Assembly (NCBI RefSeq): GCF_000190415.1
Contig: NZ_AEWF01000005.1
Span: forward strand, 123,903 to 187,902
Direction of reading: 5' to 3'
DNA from: Candidatus Odyssella thessalonicensis L13
Lineage (GTDB): Bacteria; Pseudomonadota; Alphaproteobacteria; Paracaedibacterales; Paracaedibacteraceae
DNA: 64,000 nucleotides
The stretch's first letter is position 1. Every line of letters starts with the position of its first letter. Below, one piece after another: positions 18,708-29,052 of this stretch. Position numbers and translations under genes: made by a program. The notes under the pieces are model-generated. The model was not told the origin of the DNA. It worked only from the letters and a program-made list of their open reading frames with translations, and searched no databases.

Positions 18708-19547
18708 TAGATTAGACAACCAGACCATTAGCCCAGCCAATTATAAATTTATAGTTGAATTGCTAAGAGATGAAACTGGACTGAGCTTAAATGAAGATAA
18801 GGAGTATCTCCTAAAAGGACGGCTTTGCAGTCTTCCAGGTAAATTTAATTTTACCTCTATTGATGAGCTTTTAAATGAGGTGAGGTTAAAAAGGTCTCCT
18901 GTTATTCTAAAGGAGATAATAGAGGCTCTAGAAACTTATGAGACCACTTTTTTCCGTGATCCTACGCAATTTGATTACCTTAACAATGTTTTCATTCCAG
19001 AATTTAGCCAAAATTTTAAAACATTTCAGACCTTACGAATCTGGTGTGCAGCCTGTTCAGCAGGGCAAGAAGCCTATTCTCTTCTGATGAATTTTAAAGA
19101 AAATCCTCTCTCACAAGCTTGGAATATTCAGATACTAGCTACAGATATCTCTCAATCGATTATTGCAAAAGCTGAAAAGGGATTATATTCCCACTTTGAA
19201 GCTCAAAGAGGCTTGCCAATTAAGTTATTAATTAAGTATTTCAATCAAGTAGATACAAATTGGCAGGTAAAAGAGGAACTAAAAAAAGCATACAATTCCA
19301 TACTCACAATCTTTTACATCCTCCCCCCCAAGTGGGGGTATTTGATTTAATATTCTGTAGAAACGTATTAATTTATTTTGATAAAAAGACTAAAAAGGAT
19401 GTCTTAGAACGCTTAGTTAAAGCTGGGACTTCGAATGCAAGAATCTTCCTTAGTCGTAGTGAAGATATTTATCATCTTGTAGACGGATTAACGCCTTTAA
19501 AAAATCAAAATGGTATTTATGAATTTAAACCGTCAGTATCCAGTTAA
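18700..19547 (+). CDS. cheR: CheR receptor methyltransferase, split by a -1 frameshift
   Basis: The first frame (18700-19350) gives the helical N-domain, ETYETTFFRDPTQFDYL, the SAM site IWCAACSAGQEAYSLLM and ILATDIS. The remaining CheR sequence (IQFHTHNLL, GVFDLIFCRNVLIYFDKKT, FLSRSEDI) is in the -1 frame, ending at 19547. The change takes place at CTA AAA AAA GCA, an A7 tract (19281-19287) that is also a slippery A AAA AAA. The joined product would have 282 residues, the normal CheR length. A stop in the first frame would otherwise remove the CRNVLIYF part, so the enzyme depends on slippage or is lost. The overlap with cheB and the tight fliM start show normal operon structure. Confidence 0.88.
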
Positions 19548-19551
19548 GTGA

Positions 19552-20616
19552 ATGGAAGAAACAGATATTAAGAATGAGGTTGAGGATGAAGAAGCAGCAA
19601 TGCTTGCGGAGTTCGAGCGGCTATTAGAGCAGGATAAATCCGAAGACAGTAACCGTGTGCTAGGGCAAGGGGAGATTGACGACCTTTTCTCAGGCGGCTC
19701 TGATGCAAGCAGGGGAATTCTTAAGGCTCTAAAATCTTCTAAGGTTTACCACGAAAGGCTTCCAGGATTACATGCAGTTCTAGAAAAATTTGCGCACCTT
19801 ATAACCTTAAGCTTACATCAGCTCTCAGGCGCTTCTGTAGAAGCTCTGCTGATGGATATAACTTCTATACCCTTTGAAGATTATCTGGCGGGCATTCCCA
19901 TACCTTCGATGATTAATGTATTCGATATTATTGAATGGGATGATTCAGGTTTACTTGTATTAGATAATTTATTATTTTATCGTATTGTGGAAATCTTGTT
20001 GGGATACCGGGACTCTCAGGAGGAAGAAGTACCCAAAAAGAAACTTGCGGAAGGTCGGTTTTATACTCTTGTCGAAAAAGCAATTATTAAGAACTTTGTT
20101 ATCCTCACTTTAGAAGATCTCAGTACAGCATTCTCACCGGTGGGCTATGTCAACTTCAGATTTGAGCGGCAAGAAGACTTTCCCCGATTTGCAGCTGTTG
20201 CACAATCAGGAAATGCCGCTATATTAGCTAAAATATCCGTTACCTTGAATGGGCAAGGAGGAGTTTTACATATAGTCATACCCTACCGTGCTTTTGAATC
20301 GGTCAAAGAGAAATTATCCTTCACTTACTCCCAAGGAGGAAACTTTGGGCAAGATATAGTTTGGGAAAAGCATATTTTAAGCCAAATGGGTGATGTTGAA
20401 GTAGAGTTAAAAGCGGTACTTAGTGAACTAACTCTTCCTCTTTTGGAGGTACTAAACTGGAAAATAGGATCACAAGTAACCTTAGATACCTATCCTGATT
20501 CAAGTCTTAAAATATATTGTAATGATGAATACATGATGACTGCTAAAGCAGGAAAAATCAAAGGAAAGCTCGCAGTTTTGATTGACCAGATAGACGCTGA
20601 TTCGAAGCCTAAATAA
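19552..20616 (+). CDS. fliM: Flagellar motor switch protein FliM
   Basis: The 354-residue protein has the CheY-P-binding motif LGQGEIDDLFSGG, here about 40 residues in because of an acidic N-terminal extension. The middle domain follows (GASVEALLMDI, EGRFYTLVEKAIIKNF). The C-terminal FliN/SpoA-like domain (about 270-350) contains VEVELKAVLSELTLPLLEVLNW. It starts four bases after the cheR stop, so it belongs to the chemotaxis operon. FliM is the part of the C-ring that receives CheY-P. No other flagellar genes lie in this window. Confidence 0.92.
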   Translation: MEETDIKNEVEDEEAAMLAEFERLLEQDKSEDSNRVLGQGEIDDLFSGGSDASRGILKALKSSKVYHERLPGLHAVLEKFAHLITLSLHQLSGASVEALLMDITSIPFEDYLAGIPIPSMINVFDIIEWDDSGLLVLDNLLFYRIVEILLGYRDSQEEEVPKKKLAEGRFYTLVEKAIIKNFVILTLEDLSTAFSPVGYVNFRFERQEDFPRFAAVAQSGNAAILAKISVTLNGQGGVLHIVIPYRAFESVKEKLSFTYSQGGNFGQDIVWEKHILSQMGDVEVELKAVLSELTLPLLEVLNWKIGSQVTLDTYPDSSLKIYCNDEYMMTAKAGKIKGKLAVLIDQIDADSKPK

Positions 20617-20843
20617 ATCTAGATGGTGACATTTAGCAGCTAAGTAAAAAATGTGAGCAGGATTATTAGTCCTATAAGCAGCTATATTTCGCAAATATTA
20701 CTGAAAATTTATTACTTTTGCTGAATGCTAATATTTAACAAAACTGACAAGAACTTTCGTGTCTTAACGGAGTTGCTTGTATATTCCTCCTTTCTCAGCT
20801 ATTTTTTCCCAGAAGTGAATATACTCTTCTCGGTTAATCAATA

Positions 20844-20882
20844 CTCTACTTGTCCCCCTCTTTAAAAGAGGGACAAGTAGAG
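20844..20882. terminator. Long hairpin between convergent fliM and eamA
   Basis: CTCTACTTGTCCC pairs with its complement across a CTCTTT...AAGAG extension, with one bulge and about 17 paired bases. There is no T tract on either side, so a factor-assisted or bidirectional terminator is the likeliest reading. The rest of 20617-20986 holds no gene. Confidence 0.55.
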
Positions 20883-20986
20883 ACTGTGCTAAAGATAGTG
20901 CTGAAGAAAAGATGCTGAGATCTTATCGCTCTATAGTCACTCCCATACATAACACTCAGTATTACTCCGCATATTATACGGACAGA

Positions 20987-21901
20987 TTATTTATTCTTAC
21001 TTCCTTGACGATATTCATACCGAGCAATGAAAAATGTGCTAGGGATAATAACGGCTGTGCCTAATAGAGTAATCATACTAGGAATTTCTCCAAAAACAAG
21101 AAACCCAAAAATAACTGAAACTACGAGCTCAAAGTATCTAAATGGTGACAGTGCAGAGGCCTCAATAATTGCAAAAGCTTTAAGTATACAAAATAGGATC
21201 AGATTTGCACCGACACCCAATAAAGCTAATATCCCCAATTGTTGTGGAGTGGGCGACTGCCACATAAAGTAAGTAGGGACGGCACTCAATATCATCGTGA
21301 TAAGGGCTGAATAAAATAGCATGCTTAACATTCCCTCTCTGACGATAAATTTCTTATTGATAATATCCAGCACAGAGAACATTAAAGATGCACCTATTAA
21401 TACAAAAGCCATCAATGGAAAATCTGAGGCAGTTGGTCCTAGAACTATTATTATACCTATAAATCCTAGAATCGTAGCTGCTAGCCGCTGCCACCCTACA
21501 TTTTCATGCAAGAACAAATATGCCAGCACTAAGGTAAACAAAGGAATTGTGAAGCTTATAACAGTAACTGTTGCTATGGGAACAAATTTAAGGCCATAAC
21601 ACCATAAACTGAGGGCAGCAAAAAGAATACTGCCGCGTGCAAGATGTATAAGCGGACGCTCACTTTTCCAGGAGCTCTTTCCAAAGTATATCATAAAAGG
21701 AATCAATGAAAGTGTGCCAAATAAAAATCTTAAGAATATAATCTCAATGCTGGGCAGATTCTGACCCAGGAATTTCATGGTAAGATCATTGAAATTACTT
21801 ATAATTAAACTTAATATAAACCATAAAATTCCCTTCAAATAACTACTTTTTAGAAGGGATTGATGGTTAGAGTATGATGCAGGTCTTTCTGTTACATCCA
21901 T
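20987..21901 (-). CDS. EamA/DMT-family transporter
   Basis: The 304-residue membrane protein has about ten hydrophobic helices and two EamA halves. Typical parts are FLRFLFGTLSLIPF, PLFTLVLAYLFLHE, TILGFIGIIIVLGP and FRYFELVVSVIFGFLVFGE. EamA carriers move small organic molecules; in intracellular Rickettsiales a member of this superfamily imports SAM, which is a possibility here but not shown by sequence. It is convergent with fliM and nothing follows in its operon. Confidence 0.88.
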   Translation of the reverse strand: MDVTERPASYSNHQSLLKSSYLKGILWFILSLIISNFNDLTMKFLGQNLPSIEIIFLRFLFGTLSLIPFMIYFGKSSWKSERPLIHLARGSILFAALSLWCYGLKFVPIATVTVISFTIPLFTLVLAYLFLHENVGWQRLAATILGFIGIIIVLGPTASDFPLMAFVLIGASLMFSVLDIINKKFIVREGMLSMLFYSALITMILSAVPTYFMWQSPTPQQLGILALLGVGANLILFCILKAFAIIEASALSPFRYFELVVSVIFGFLVFGEIPSMITLLGTAVIIPSTFFIARYEYRQGSKNK

Positions 21902-22863
21902 AAAGTTATTCCTATATTGTGGTAAATACTTGCTTCTGATCTTGCTAAAAAATTAAACATAGGCTTTTGATAGTCTTTTCATCCATAACAGTAGAATGGT
22001 CATCTTCACGTTAATTAAGTTTAAATGCATCAATATTTTTAATGCCCGACAGTGAATCTAGCACGAACAGCCTCTTTAGCAGATGTTACGCTACCGTTTT
22101 ATCGCAAGATGTTTGAGCAGCAGTTAATGAGAAAAAAGTATAACTTTCGAAGAAAATAAGCAAGAAAATACAACTTAACTCCAGTAGCATTAGTTGAAGG
22201 CTGTTTTTATTCATATCTTTTTATACTTACTCTCTAATAACACAAATCTGTTTTATTGTTCTATAAAATTTTTGTTATGTTAAATAAATTCAATTTGCTG
22301 ATTTTTTTACCAACATAGAGCCATCCGTTTTGAATATACATGTTTTTTATTGCTGTTAGTTTAGGGGTGTCTAGATCAGGGAGAAAGCTTAGATAGTTTA
22401 ATAAAACATATCCTTAAGCAAGCAAATCCTTTTATAAACCTTTATCTCCAATATTGCTCAAAGGTGAGCCTCCCATGGTGATAATTGATTCTATTATAAA
22501 CCTATATGCACCATGCTTGCGCTTACTAGGAATTGCAAAGACCTCGAGGCGCCCTGATCTGAAAAGCAGAGCATCTTTTCTATATGAATAAGCTTTTTAA
22601 CGGCTATAGCAGCCTCAGAGCTTGATTAGGCTATGCATCCGTAATCTTATCTTATGATCTAAATTAAAAGACTCTGGTTAAAACATATTCTCCATAGAAA
22701 AATCTTACTTGATGAGCAACACTACGAATATCTTCTGGGGATATTGTTTCTATAGCTTAAGAATCCGTAGTCTCTTGGGGTTTATAAGGGGATCTAATAG
22801 GAATGCTACTCATTTTACATGTATGTACTAAAACTCTAGAAAGTTAGGTTTTACTGTTTTAAA
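21902..22863. other. Intergenic, no gene seen
   Basis: AT-rich DNA with only short open segments. I see no RNA gene, repeat or clear promoter beyond what the eamA start at 21901 requires. Confidence 0.4.
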
Positions 22864-23193
22864 AAGAAAAATAAGGAGGAATATGTTTGGAAGGCACATT
22901 TCTTATATAAGCCTGATCATAATGACCAGAGAACAAATAACCCGCTTAAAGTCTTAGGCTGGTCCAATGGAGTTCAATGTACAGAACAACTACAAAACTC
23001 CACTCTTATCTTACAGATAGAAAATAATAGGTTATGGGAATACGGTGATTGCTCTACCCTAATATATTATTTGAAAACAATGAGAGTAAGCAACTTTTCA
23101 GATTTATGAAAATTGCTTGAAAAAAGAGGCTGGCTCTCCTATATCTTAGCCTATCTTATGCCAAACCCTATATTCTCAAAAGCCATCTGTTAG
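22864..23193 (+). pseudogene. Possible YwqG/DUF1963-type remnant
   Basis: One frame reads EEYVWKAHFLYKPDHN, NNPLKVLGWSNGVQ, STLILQIENNRLWEYGDC and then a TGA in place of what may have been Trp, followed by KLLEKRGWLSYIL. The order of LLLQI, W-x-GDC and the final helix recalls YwqG-type proteins. There is no start codon in frame and one internal stop. A weak identification from motif order only. Confidence 0.4.
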
Positions 23194-23231
23194 AATAGGC
23201 TGCTTTTAAGTTTGTCGAAGGATTGTAATTC

Positions 23232-24449
23232 ATGACTTTTGCCCCTTCCGTGCCCCGCTCTATCTTGCCTTTTGTAAAAATTTCTCCTAAACAGAGAGCT
23301 GCAGTTGAAGCTTGGTGGCAAGCATTCAATAAGGATCAGCATTTAATATGTGATGCACTTAATGGAGAGAAAGACACCACTATAGATATTCCTGCTTGGA
23401 TGCACTGCCATCTTAGTAGTATTGATAATGACCTTAAGTGGGAATTCGGGCCAGGGAGGGAAAAGGCTCATCGGCTTGTTATTACAGCAGAAGATAATAG
23501 GCGCTTACGCCCCTTAGTTCAATATATCTTAAGTAAGGCACCCCAGAATGCTTTCTTAGAATTTTATGAATACCATGTTGCAGAAGGGTTAATAGAGGCT
23601 CAATACACCATGAGGGCCCGTACGAGCTGGCATGATATCTCTGAAATAGAGTTTGAGCTGGCATCTAGCGACTTTAATACCCTAGGAATTACCTATTATA
23701 CTCCCCCTAGCCTAAGCCAAGATCAGGAAGCTTATTCCTATAACTCTTATGTTCTCGCTGAAGCTTTATTAGGAGAAGAAATCTTAGATAAGTGGATTGA
23801 TTATATTGAGGTACAGCCAAAACCTAAAAAAGGACTCTTTAGCCGTACTAAGCATGTAGGCGCACCCCTGGCTAATTTAAAAGAGGCTGTATTGAAAACC
23901 ATAAACATCAATAAGTCTCAATTACCTCAAGAGCCTTACTTTAAATTGATTCACAATAAGCAGATTAAGTGGGCCGTATATGAAGCTACACCTAACGAAC
24001 AACCAGATTATCCTAGAAAACAAGATCTTTATGTAGCCTCCTTTATTCTGACAGAAGGAGATCTTTTTAATGCTACTTATCAAGGATCTGACCAATTTTT
24101 CTCTGAGCGCTATTCTAAGCATAATGAAGTATTCGTTTATCTTAAGATTGACGGGACAGCAGAGGACCTAAACCAGGAAGTATTTATCGATCGTTGCACC
24201 ATAGAAGATATCCTTGATGAGGCTCTACTAGAAGAAGGCTTAGGAGGTGTTATTGGTGGGGGCACAGGGCTAAGATACTCTTATATAGACTTTGCCCTAG
24301 TTAATATAGAGAAGGCTTTTCCTCTCATACAGAAAATCTTACAAGGGGGCAAATTAACCAAAAGGAGTTGGATTCTTTTCCATGATGCCGTTTATCAGGA
24401 CCAATGGATAGGCATTTGGGAAGATTCTCCCCCTCCTCTTATCTTATAG
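23232..24449 (+). CDS. Unrecognised 405-aa cytosolic protein
   Basis: The frame is clean, with no signal peptide or membrane segment. Visible marks are a Trp-rich N-terminal half (EAWWQAF, WMHCHLSSIDNDLKWEFGPG), a central LEFYEYHVAEGLIEAQ, and a C-terminal YVASFILTEGDLFNATYQG followed by EEGLGGVIGGGTGLRYSYID. The start at ATG 23232 has no strong ribosome site. The possible YwqG remnant just upstream belongs to a group often found with polymorphic-toxin immunity genes, which is the only contextual hint. I do not assign a function. Confidence 0.75.
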   Translation: MTFAPSVPRSILPFVKISPKQRAAVEAWWQAFNKDQHLICDALNGEKDTTIDIPAWMHCHLSSIDNDLKWEFGPGREKAHRLVITAEDNRRLRPLVQYILSKAPQNAFLEFYEYHVAEGLIEAQYTMRARTSWHDISEIEFELASSDFNTLGITYYTPPSLSQDQEAYSYNSYVLAEALLGEEILDKWIDYIEVQPKPKKGLFSRTKHVGAPLANLKEAVLKTININKSQLPQEPYFKLIHNKQIKWAVYEATPNEQPDYPRKQDLYVASFILTEGDLFNATYQGSDQFFSERYSKHNEVFVYLKIDGTAEDLNQEVFIDRCTIEDILDEALLEEGLGGVIGGGTGLRYSYIDFALVNIEKAFPLIQKILQGGKLTKRSWILFHDAVYQDQWIGIWEDSPPPLIL

Positions 24450-25216
24450 AATTTTAAAGTTGATCAATAACAAAAGAGAATCTAGAGATGCTGCGTCTTA
24501 TATCATAAAGCCGAGTAAAGGCTCGAATGCTATAAGATTATTATCGTGAAACTTATATATGGAAACTTAGCTAATCTATGCTTTCTTTCTCTATTTTAAC
24601 TCGTCCTATGTATCCATCTTATATGTAGGTCAGCATCCCTTCCTTATGGATCTCTTTGTGGCCTAAACTAATGTATATATACCGTTCGGTAATATTGAAA
24701 ATGTCCTTAATGTAATCAGCATAAGACCCTCTAAATTAAGGATTTTTCTTATGCCCGTACAGGATGGAAGTTAATACTGATAAGCGTTTATGGTAAAGCA
24801 CTATACTACTTAGGAATCTTTCGGCAATTGCTAAATATTAGTTTTTCGGGGCAAAAGGAAGTTACTTTAGCTATAAGATTTAACTTTAAATTGGAAATTA
24901 AAAAGTCAGAGCATAAAACTCAAAATTGATGCTTACGAGGTAAATTTTAATGACGAACATATAAGAATATGCTTTCAAACCCTCTTAAAATTAGTTCCTA
25001 ATTTCTGAGTCTTTATAACTTTGCCTTTTAGAGTAAAGAAATTTAAATAGAGAGGCACTCGGTCAACTATTAAAATCTATCGCCTTATTAGCTTTCGGAT
25101 ATTCTCAGGTTGGTTGCATCCTAGACACTTCTCTGTATAATCGTAAAGCTTTGCCTAACCTTTATACACCTTGCTCTAAACTTATTAGGAACTTTCTCTC
25201 AAGGTGAAAGTCTTCC
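24450..25216. other. Intergenic, no gene seen
   Basis: AT-rich DNA at the edge of the plasmid-like segment. Only short open segments are present and no terminal repeats or attachment-like duplications are evident. Confidence 0.4.
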
Positions 25217-25840
25217 TTAGCTGATTATTGCATTTGAAGATTTCTTCTCAAAGAAATCGGTAAAGAAATTGCCGACAAGAATGGGAATTTTATAAGATGT
25301 GTATCCCCCTCTGCCTGGCTTATACTCATATACTTCTAAAATCTTTAATTCTCTAAGCCGATATATAGTTCCCTTCAGACTGGTAATAGGTGCTTTAATT
25401 AGGGATGAAAGTTCTTTAAACAAAATAGGCTGTGTATAAAAAAAGGACGAGTCCTTTTTATCAATTCTCTGTAATAAATTTTGAAGAATCAGACGCTGCA
25501 ACCCATATATCCCTCTAGCGTATTTTTCTAAATCAAGTTTAGAAAGCTCCTCATTCTTCATCGTAAGACTTTCATCAGAGAAGCTTGAAGAGCGTAAAAT
25601 AAGAGCCGTTGCTGTATCTTTAGCTTCTTCTTGGTTAATTATCTCGCGATATCCCCATTCATTAGCAGGAATGATTAATTCTTCTTGTGTATTTGCGATA
25701 ATCGGAAGCATTACATCAGTTGTATTATTAATATCCTGTGATAGCTCCTCATAGTCCCAAGGTCTATATTCTTTCTTCGTAAATTTTTTTGTTTTCTTAT
25801 TAGCAAAGTCATCTATTAAGGGCATAGAAAAACTCCCCAT
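25217..25840 (-). CDS. Winged-helix protein paired with ParA
   Basis: The 207-residue protein has a variable, hydrophilic N-terminal half and a C-terminal winged-helix-like part (PILFKELSSLIKAPITSLKG, IYRLRELKILEVYEYKPGRGGYTSYKIP). Its ATG overlaps the ParA stop (TAATG), so the pair is coupled. The place immediately after a ParA is where a centromere-binding ParB-type protein or a replication regulator would stand. It has no ParB signature. Confidence 0.6.
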   Translation of the reverse strand: MGSFSMPLIDDFANKKTKKFTKKEYRPWDYEELSQDINNTTDVMLPIIANTQEELIIPANEWGYREIINQEEAKDTATALILRSSSFSDESLTMKNEELSKLDLEKYARGIYGLQRLILQNLLQRIDKKDSSFFYTQPILFKELSSLIKAPITSLKGTIYRLRELKILEVYEYKPGRGGYTSYKIPILVGNFFTDFFEKKSSNAIIS

Positions 25841-26793
25841 TAATTAGTGGTTCGAATACCATTTAGTTCCAGAATTTCTCGAGTAAATAAATCTATGTCT
25901 TCCTTAGCAGAAGAATTCTTGAGAGTTGAAAAGATTGTACTTCCCGTATAAATGGTATTAGGAAATTCTTGGCAACTTCTTATAAAGCTCTTACTTAGCA
26001 TATTCTTATATATATCATGACTTAATAGTGTAGTAAGAACTTCAGAAGATAAGGCTGTCCTATTATCAAATTTATTCAGAACAATTTTTAAATCTATTTT
26101 TTTTCCATATTTTCTTGATAATCCTGATAGCTCATCATGAGTAATTTTTAAACCTGATAAGCTGAATTGTTCTGGAGTCAGGGGTGCTATTACACAGTCT
26201 GATGCAAGAGTTGCTGCTGCTACTGATTGACCTAGCGCAGGAGGACAATCAATGATAATCAGATCATAGTCAGTTTTTATCTTCTCTAAAATATTACTAT
26301 ATACTCTGTCTAAAGGATGCTTGTTCAGCATAATAATATTGTCTAAGACGGCATTTTCAATACGGCTTGGTATAAGATCAACGCCTGGATAAATGTTTAT
26401 TATAGCATCCCTAACATTTATCCCCTCATTAATAATATCTACAATCACAGGAGTCTTGTCAGGATTGAAATTAAATGCAGATGTCAGGTTACCTTGCTGA
26501 TCTAAATCTACACATAAAACTTTAGCACCATATAAACTCGCCCGAATTGCAAAGGAGTGTGCTAAGGATGTCTTTCCCGTGCCTCCTTTTACGATTTGAA
26601 ACGTAATAATTTTTCTTTTAAAGGGGGTATTAAATAGTGATTTAGCTGCCTCATGTCCAAAAAAGATTCGATTTTGGCTTTTTTGATAATGAAGACCCTT
26701 TGTCTTCAGTAATTTATGTACATGCTGAATCGTTATACCAAGAAAGTCAGCAGCTTCTGGTGTTGTCATCTTTACATCAATAACTTCTGTCAT
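25840..26793 (-). CDS. parA: ParA-family partition ATPase with N-terminal HTH
   Basis: The 317-residue protein opens with a MerR/excisionase-like helix-turn-helix (TTPEAADFLGITIQHVHKLL), which fits plasmid type Ia ParA proteins that repress their own operon. The deviant Walker A motif IVKGGTGKTS (about 68-77) is followed by VDLDQQGNLTSAF and the Walker B region DLIIIDCPPALG. It is the first gene of a two-gene operon with the winged-helix protein. A second, different ParA lies at 29870, so two partition-type systems are present within 6 kb. Confidence 0.92.
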   Translation of the reverse strand: MTEVIDVKMTTPEAADFLGITIQHVHKLLKTKGLHYQKSQNRIFFGHEAAKSLFNTPFKRKIITFQIVKGGTGKTSLAHSFAIRASLYGAKVLCVDLDQQGNLTSAFNFNPDKTPVIVDIINEGINVRDAIINIYPGVDLIPSRIENAVLDNIIMLNKHPLDRVYSNILEKIKTDYDLIIIDCPPALGQSVAAATLASDCVIAPLTPEQFSLSGLKITHDELSGLSRKYGKKIDLKIVLNKFDNRTALSSEVLTTLLSHDIYKNMLSKSFIRSCQEFPNTIYTGSTIFSTLKNSSAKEDIDLFTREILELNGIRTTN

Positions 26794-27529
26794 GGTACCA
26801 AACCGGTTTAAGTTAGGGGTTAAAATAACACTATCACTTAATCTGCATTATTTCAATACCAATGCCCCGATTAAATTAAAATATAATATTTTTATGCCTA
26901 ATAAAATCCTAAAGGATAAAGATGGGCTAAATGTGCTAGGATCATTATCCTCTATATAAAAGCTGTACTGTTTTGTGCAAACTATTTGTGTTTGATATGT
27001 ATGCTATACATCCCAAATCACTCAACTTCCACTTTAATGTGGTCTAGTCTTTCGAACTACCCCTAGCTGCTCCACTAATTGAGACTTCTATTCCGATTAG
27101 GGATTTATCGCCTTTAACATTAATAAGGAAGCTTTCCTCATCAGCATTAAAGAAAGCAACCAAAGTTTCTATAATATTCTTTATTTATGCCTCATCGGCT
27201 TTGAGCGAAAGATCTAATGGCTTAGCATATCAGCATTGGACTTAAGAGCGTGTCTTGGGGGCTCTCCATAGATTGGTGTATGATTAATTTTCTCTCACCC
27301 TCTTCTATTATTTCTTCAGAATTAAAGTAGTTAAACGGTTAAAGCAAATTACATCACCAACTTGGGGAAATAATTATGCTGCCAAAGGAATGCCTCCCAG
27401 TGGTATCCCTCCGTATAAAGTCTTATCTTTACGGGGTGCGCTAATTACAATTAGCCTTGATTAGTTTTCAAATGCAGCAGCCCTCCTTGGTATAAGGGCG
27501 AGCACTTTAAGGTGGGAATTGTCGCTGAT
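26794..27529. other. Decayed DNA, minus-strand coding remnant
   Basis: Around 27034-27250 the minus strand reads NIIETLVAFFNADEESFLI and then NVKGDKSLIGIEVSISGAA, with a stop just before. No family is recognisable. The remainder shows nothing supportable. Confidence 0.3.
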
Positions 27530-28490
27530 TTAGAACCGATAATTGAGCTCTAGAAGTAAGCGATTTAAGCGTTCAGAAGAAGACCATTCATTATTATAGT
27601 TCAGGCTTAAGGACAGGTCCTCAGTTAAGGCGGCCCCAATACCAAGGCCGGTCTGCATGCGGTATTTTTCTTCTTAGTGTTGTGTAGACGCTTTAAGGTT
27701 TCTTCCATGGTAAAGGAAGAGAAGAGCTCGTCAGCTTGCCCCATTTCTGACTTGCCAATCGTCGCCCCAACCAAGACATTGGCAGAGGGCTGCAGCTGAT
27801 TTAAGGCTTCGTATAATTCATTGAGGGGTAAGGTGGCCAAAACATCCAAAAGCTGACCCAGCTGGGAGCCAGGGGGGGATTATGGCGGATAATATAATCA
27901 GCCACCCCTCCACCTTTGACACTGGTATCACCATTGCCTCTCCCAAAGCACTTATCCCAGCCGCAACACCGCCACTGCCGCCCACCCCATATAACCATTG
28001 CCTCCTTTTGCTTTCATATTTTGTAAAGTCATATTTTGGATGGTTACTTGGAAAGGGATACTGGCATTAGCGCTATCCAAATCTTGCTTTGTCGTAGCAT
28101 TGAAAACTTAACTTACAAAGAAGCCCCGATAAATATTACCGCCATTAAGGGTAACATTACCACTAATAACTCCAGCCCTGCCTACTGCAATCGGAACACC
28201 TGCGGTATTATAATTTGATAACATGGGGAGATGGTTGCCGAGCTTAATGGTTTGGACAGAGCCAAAAACTAAATTAATAGTGATATTATTATTTCCTGAG
28301 CCATTGGCGGTAAGAATGGCGCCGCGCAGATTATAGCCACTACCCTCAGCGCCAGCAGTATCAAATTGGGGTGAGCTGGGAGTATCGGTAGCAACGGTTA
28401 CATTATAGGTCTTCGAGGCAATAGAGCAAGAGACAGCAGATAAAACTCTAATAGACAACCTCTTTTTGATTCTTAAGAGAGGATACGGAG
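27530..28490 (-). pseudogene. Autotransporter-like adhesin copy with passenger deleted
   Basis: The 5' part matches the N-terminus of the giant adhesin at 46180 (TYNVTVATDTPSSP, GYNLRGAILTANGSG, VQTIKLGNHLPML) and then stops. The 3' part matches its C-terminus (GGVADYIIRHNPP, LATLPLNELYEALNQLQPSA, then ALTEDLSLSLNYNNEWSSSE...LELNYRF) in several frames. Nearly the whole repeat region is gone, with the junction lying in GGAGGGGTGGC-type sequence near 27880-27920. Several frameshifts confirm decay. The near-identity of the ends to the large gene points to a recent duplication or gene conversion. Confidence 0.9.
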
Positions 28491-28948
28491 CCTAAAAAAC
28501 AAATACGGTTAGCATTAATTACGCTATAATAATCCCGAAATGAAAGTTAGGCAACCTGAATGCATAAAGGATGAGATAAACTTCTGGAAGAATCTCTGCC
28601 AACTTCTGCTAATTATAACTCGGCTATTGTTGTTACCTTTCTTTGCACAGAAATTTAGGAGACTTATCCTACCCTTTTGTTCTAGCAGGGAGAATTAATT
28701 ATTATGTCGAGCTTGTTATCGACTCTCCCGTATATTAACGAAGGGGACAACAGAGCTAGTATGTACCTCAAACATTAAGGAAAGTAAGCCAAACTATAGG
28801 AGGGCTGAAGCTACTGATAGTAGGAGGGAGAATTCGGTAGTCTTAGTATGCTTTTAATAGTAAAAAGCATTGAAATCAATAAAATTAGAAAGAATTTGAA
28901 AGATCCTTAGTTAAGAAGAGAACTCCGGGCAAATAATTGTGTATAAAG

Positions 28949-28972
28949 GAGAGTATCCCGCGGGATACTCTC
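28949..28972. promoter_or_regulatory. parS: parS-like palindrome 1
   Basis: A perfect 24-bp palindrome with the core AGTATCCCGCGGGATACT (28952-28969). It lies about 80 bp beyond the parB stop, and the same core recurs at 29031. A ParB centromere site is the natural reading; the sequence differs from chromosomal parS (TGTTTCACGTGAAACA). Confidence 0.75.
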
Positions 28973-29030
28973 TATTCTTCTTCAATTAACACTAAGTAAC
29001 TAATTGACCTCGTTAAGAAGACATGCATTG

Positions 29031-29052
29031 AAAGTATCCCGCGGGATACTTT
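29031..29052. promoter_or_regulatory. parS: parS-like palindrome 2, overlapping the parB end
   Basis: A perfect 22-bp palindrome with the same core, AGTATCCCGCGGGATACT. It touches the last base of the parB stop codon. Centre-to-centre distance to palindrome 1 is about 81 bp. Confidence 0.75.

Noticed and set aside
19323..19338. C7/G5 run in cheR as the site of the frame change
   Set aside because: CheR sequence in the -1 frame already resumes before it, at IQFHTHN, so the shift is at the A7 tract 19281-19287.
27882..28218. Plus-strand open frames over the deleted adhesin copy
   Set aside because: They are antisense to adhesin remnants that match the large gene on the minus strand.
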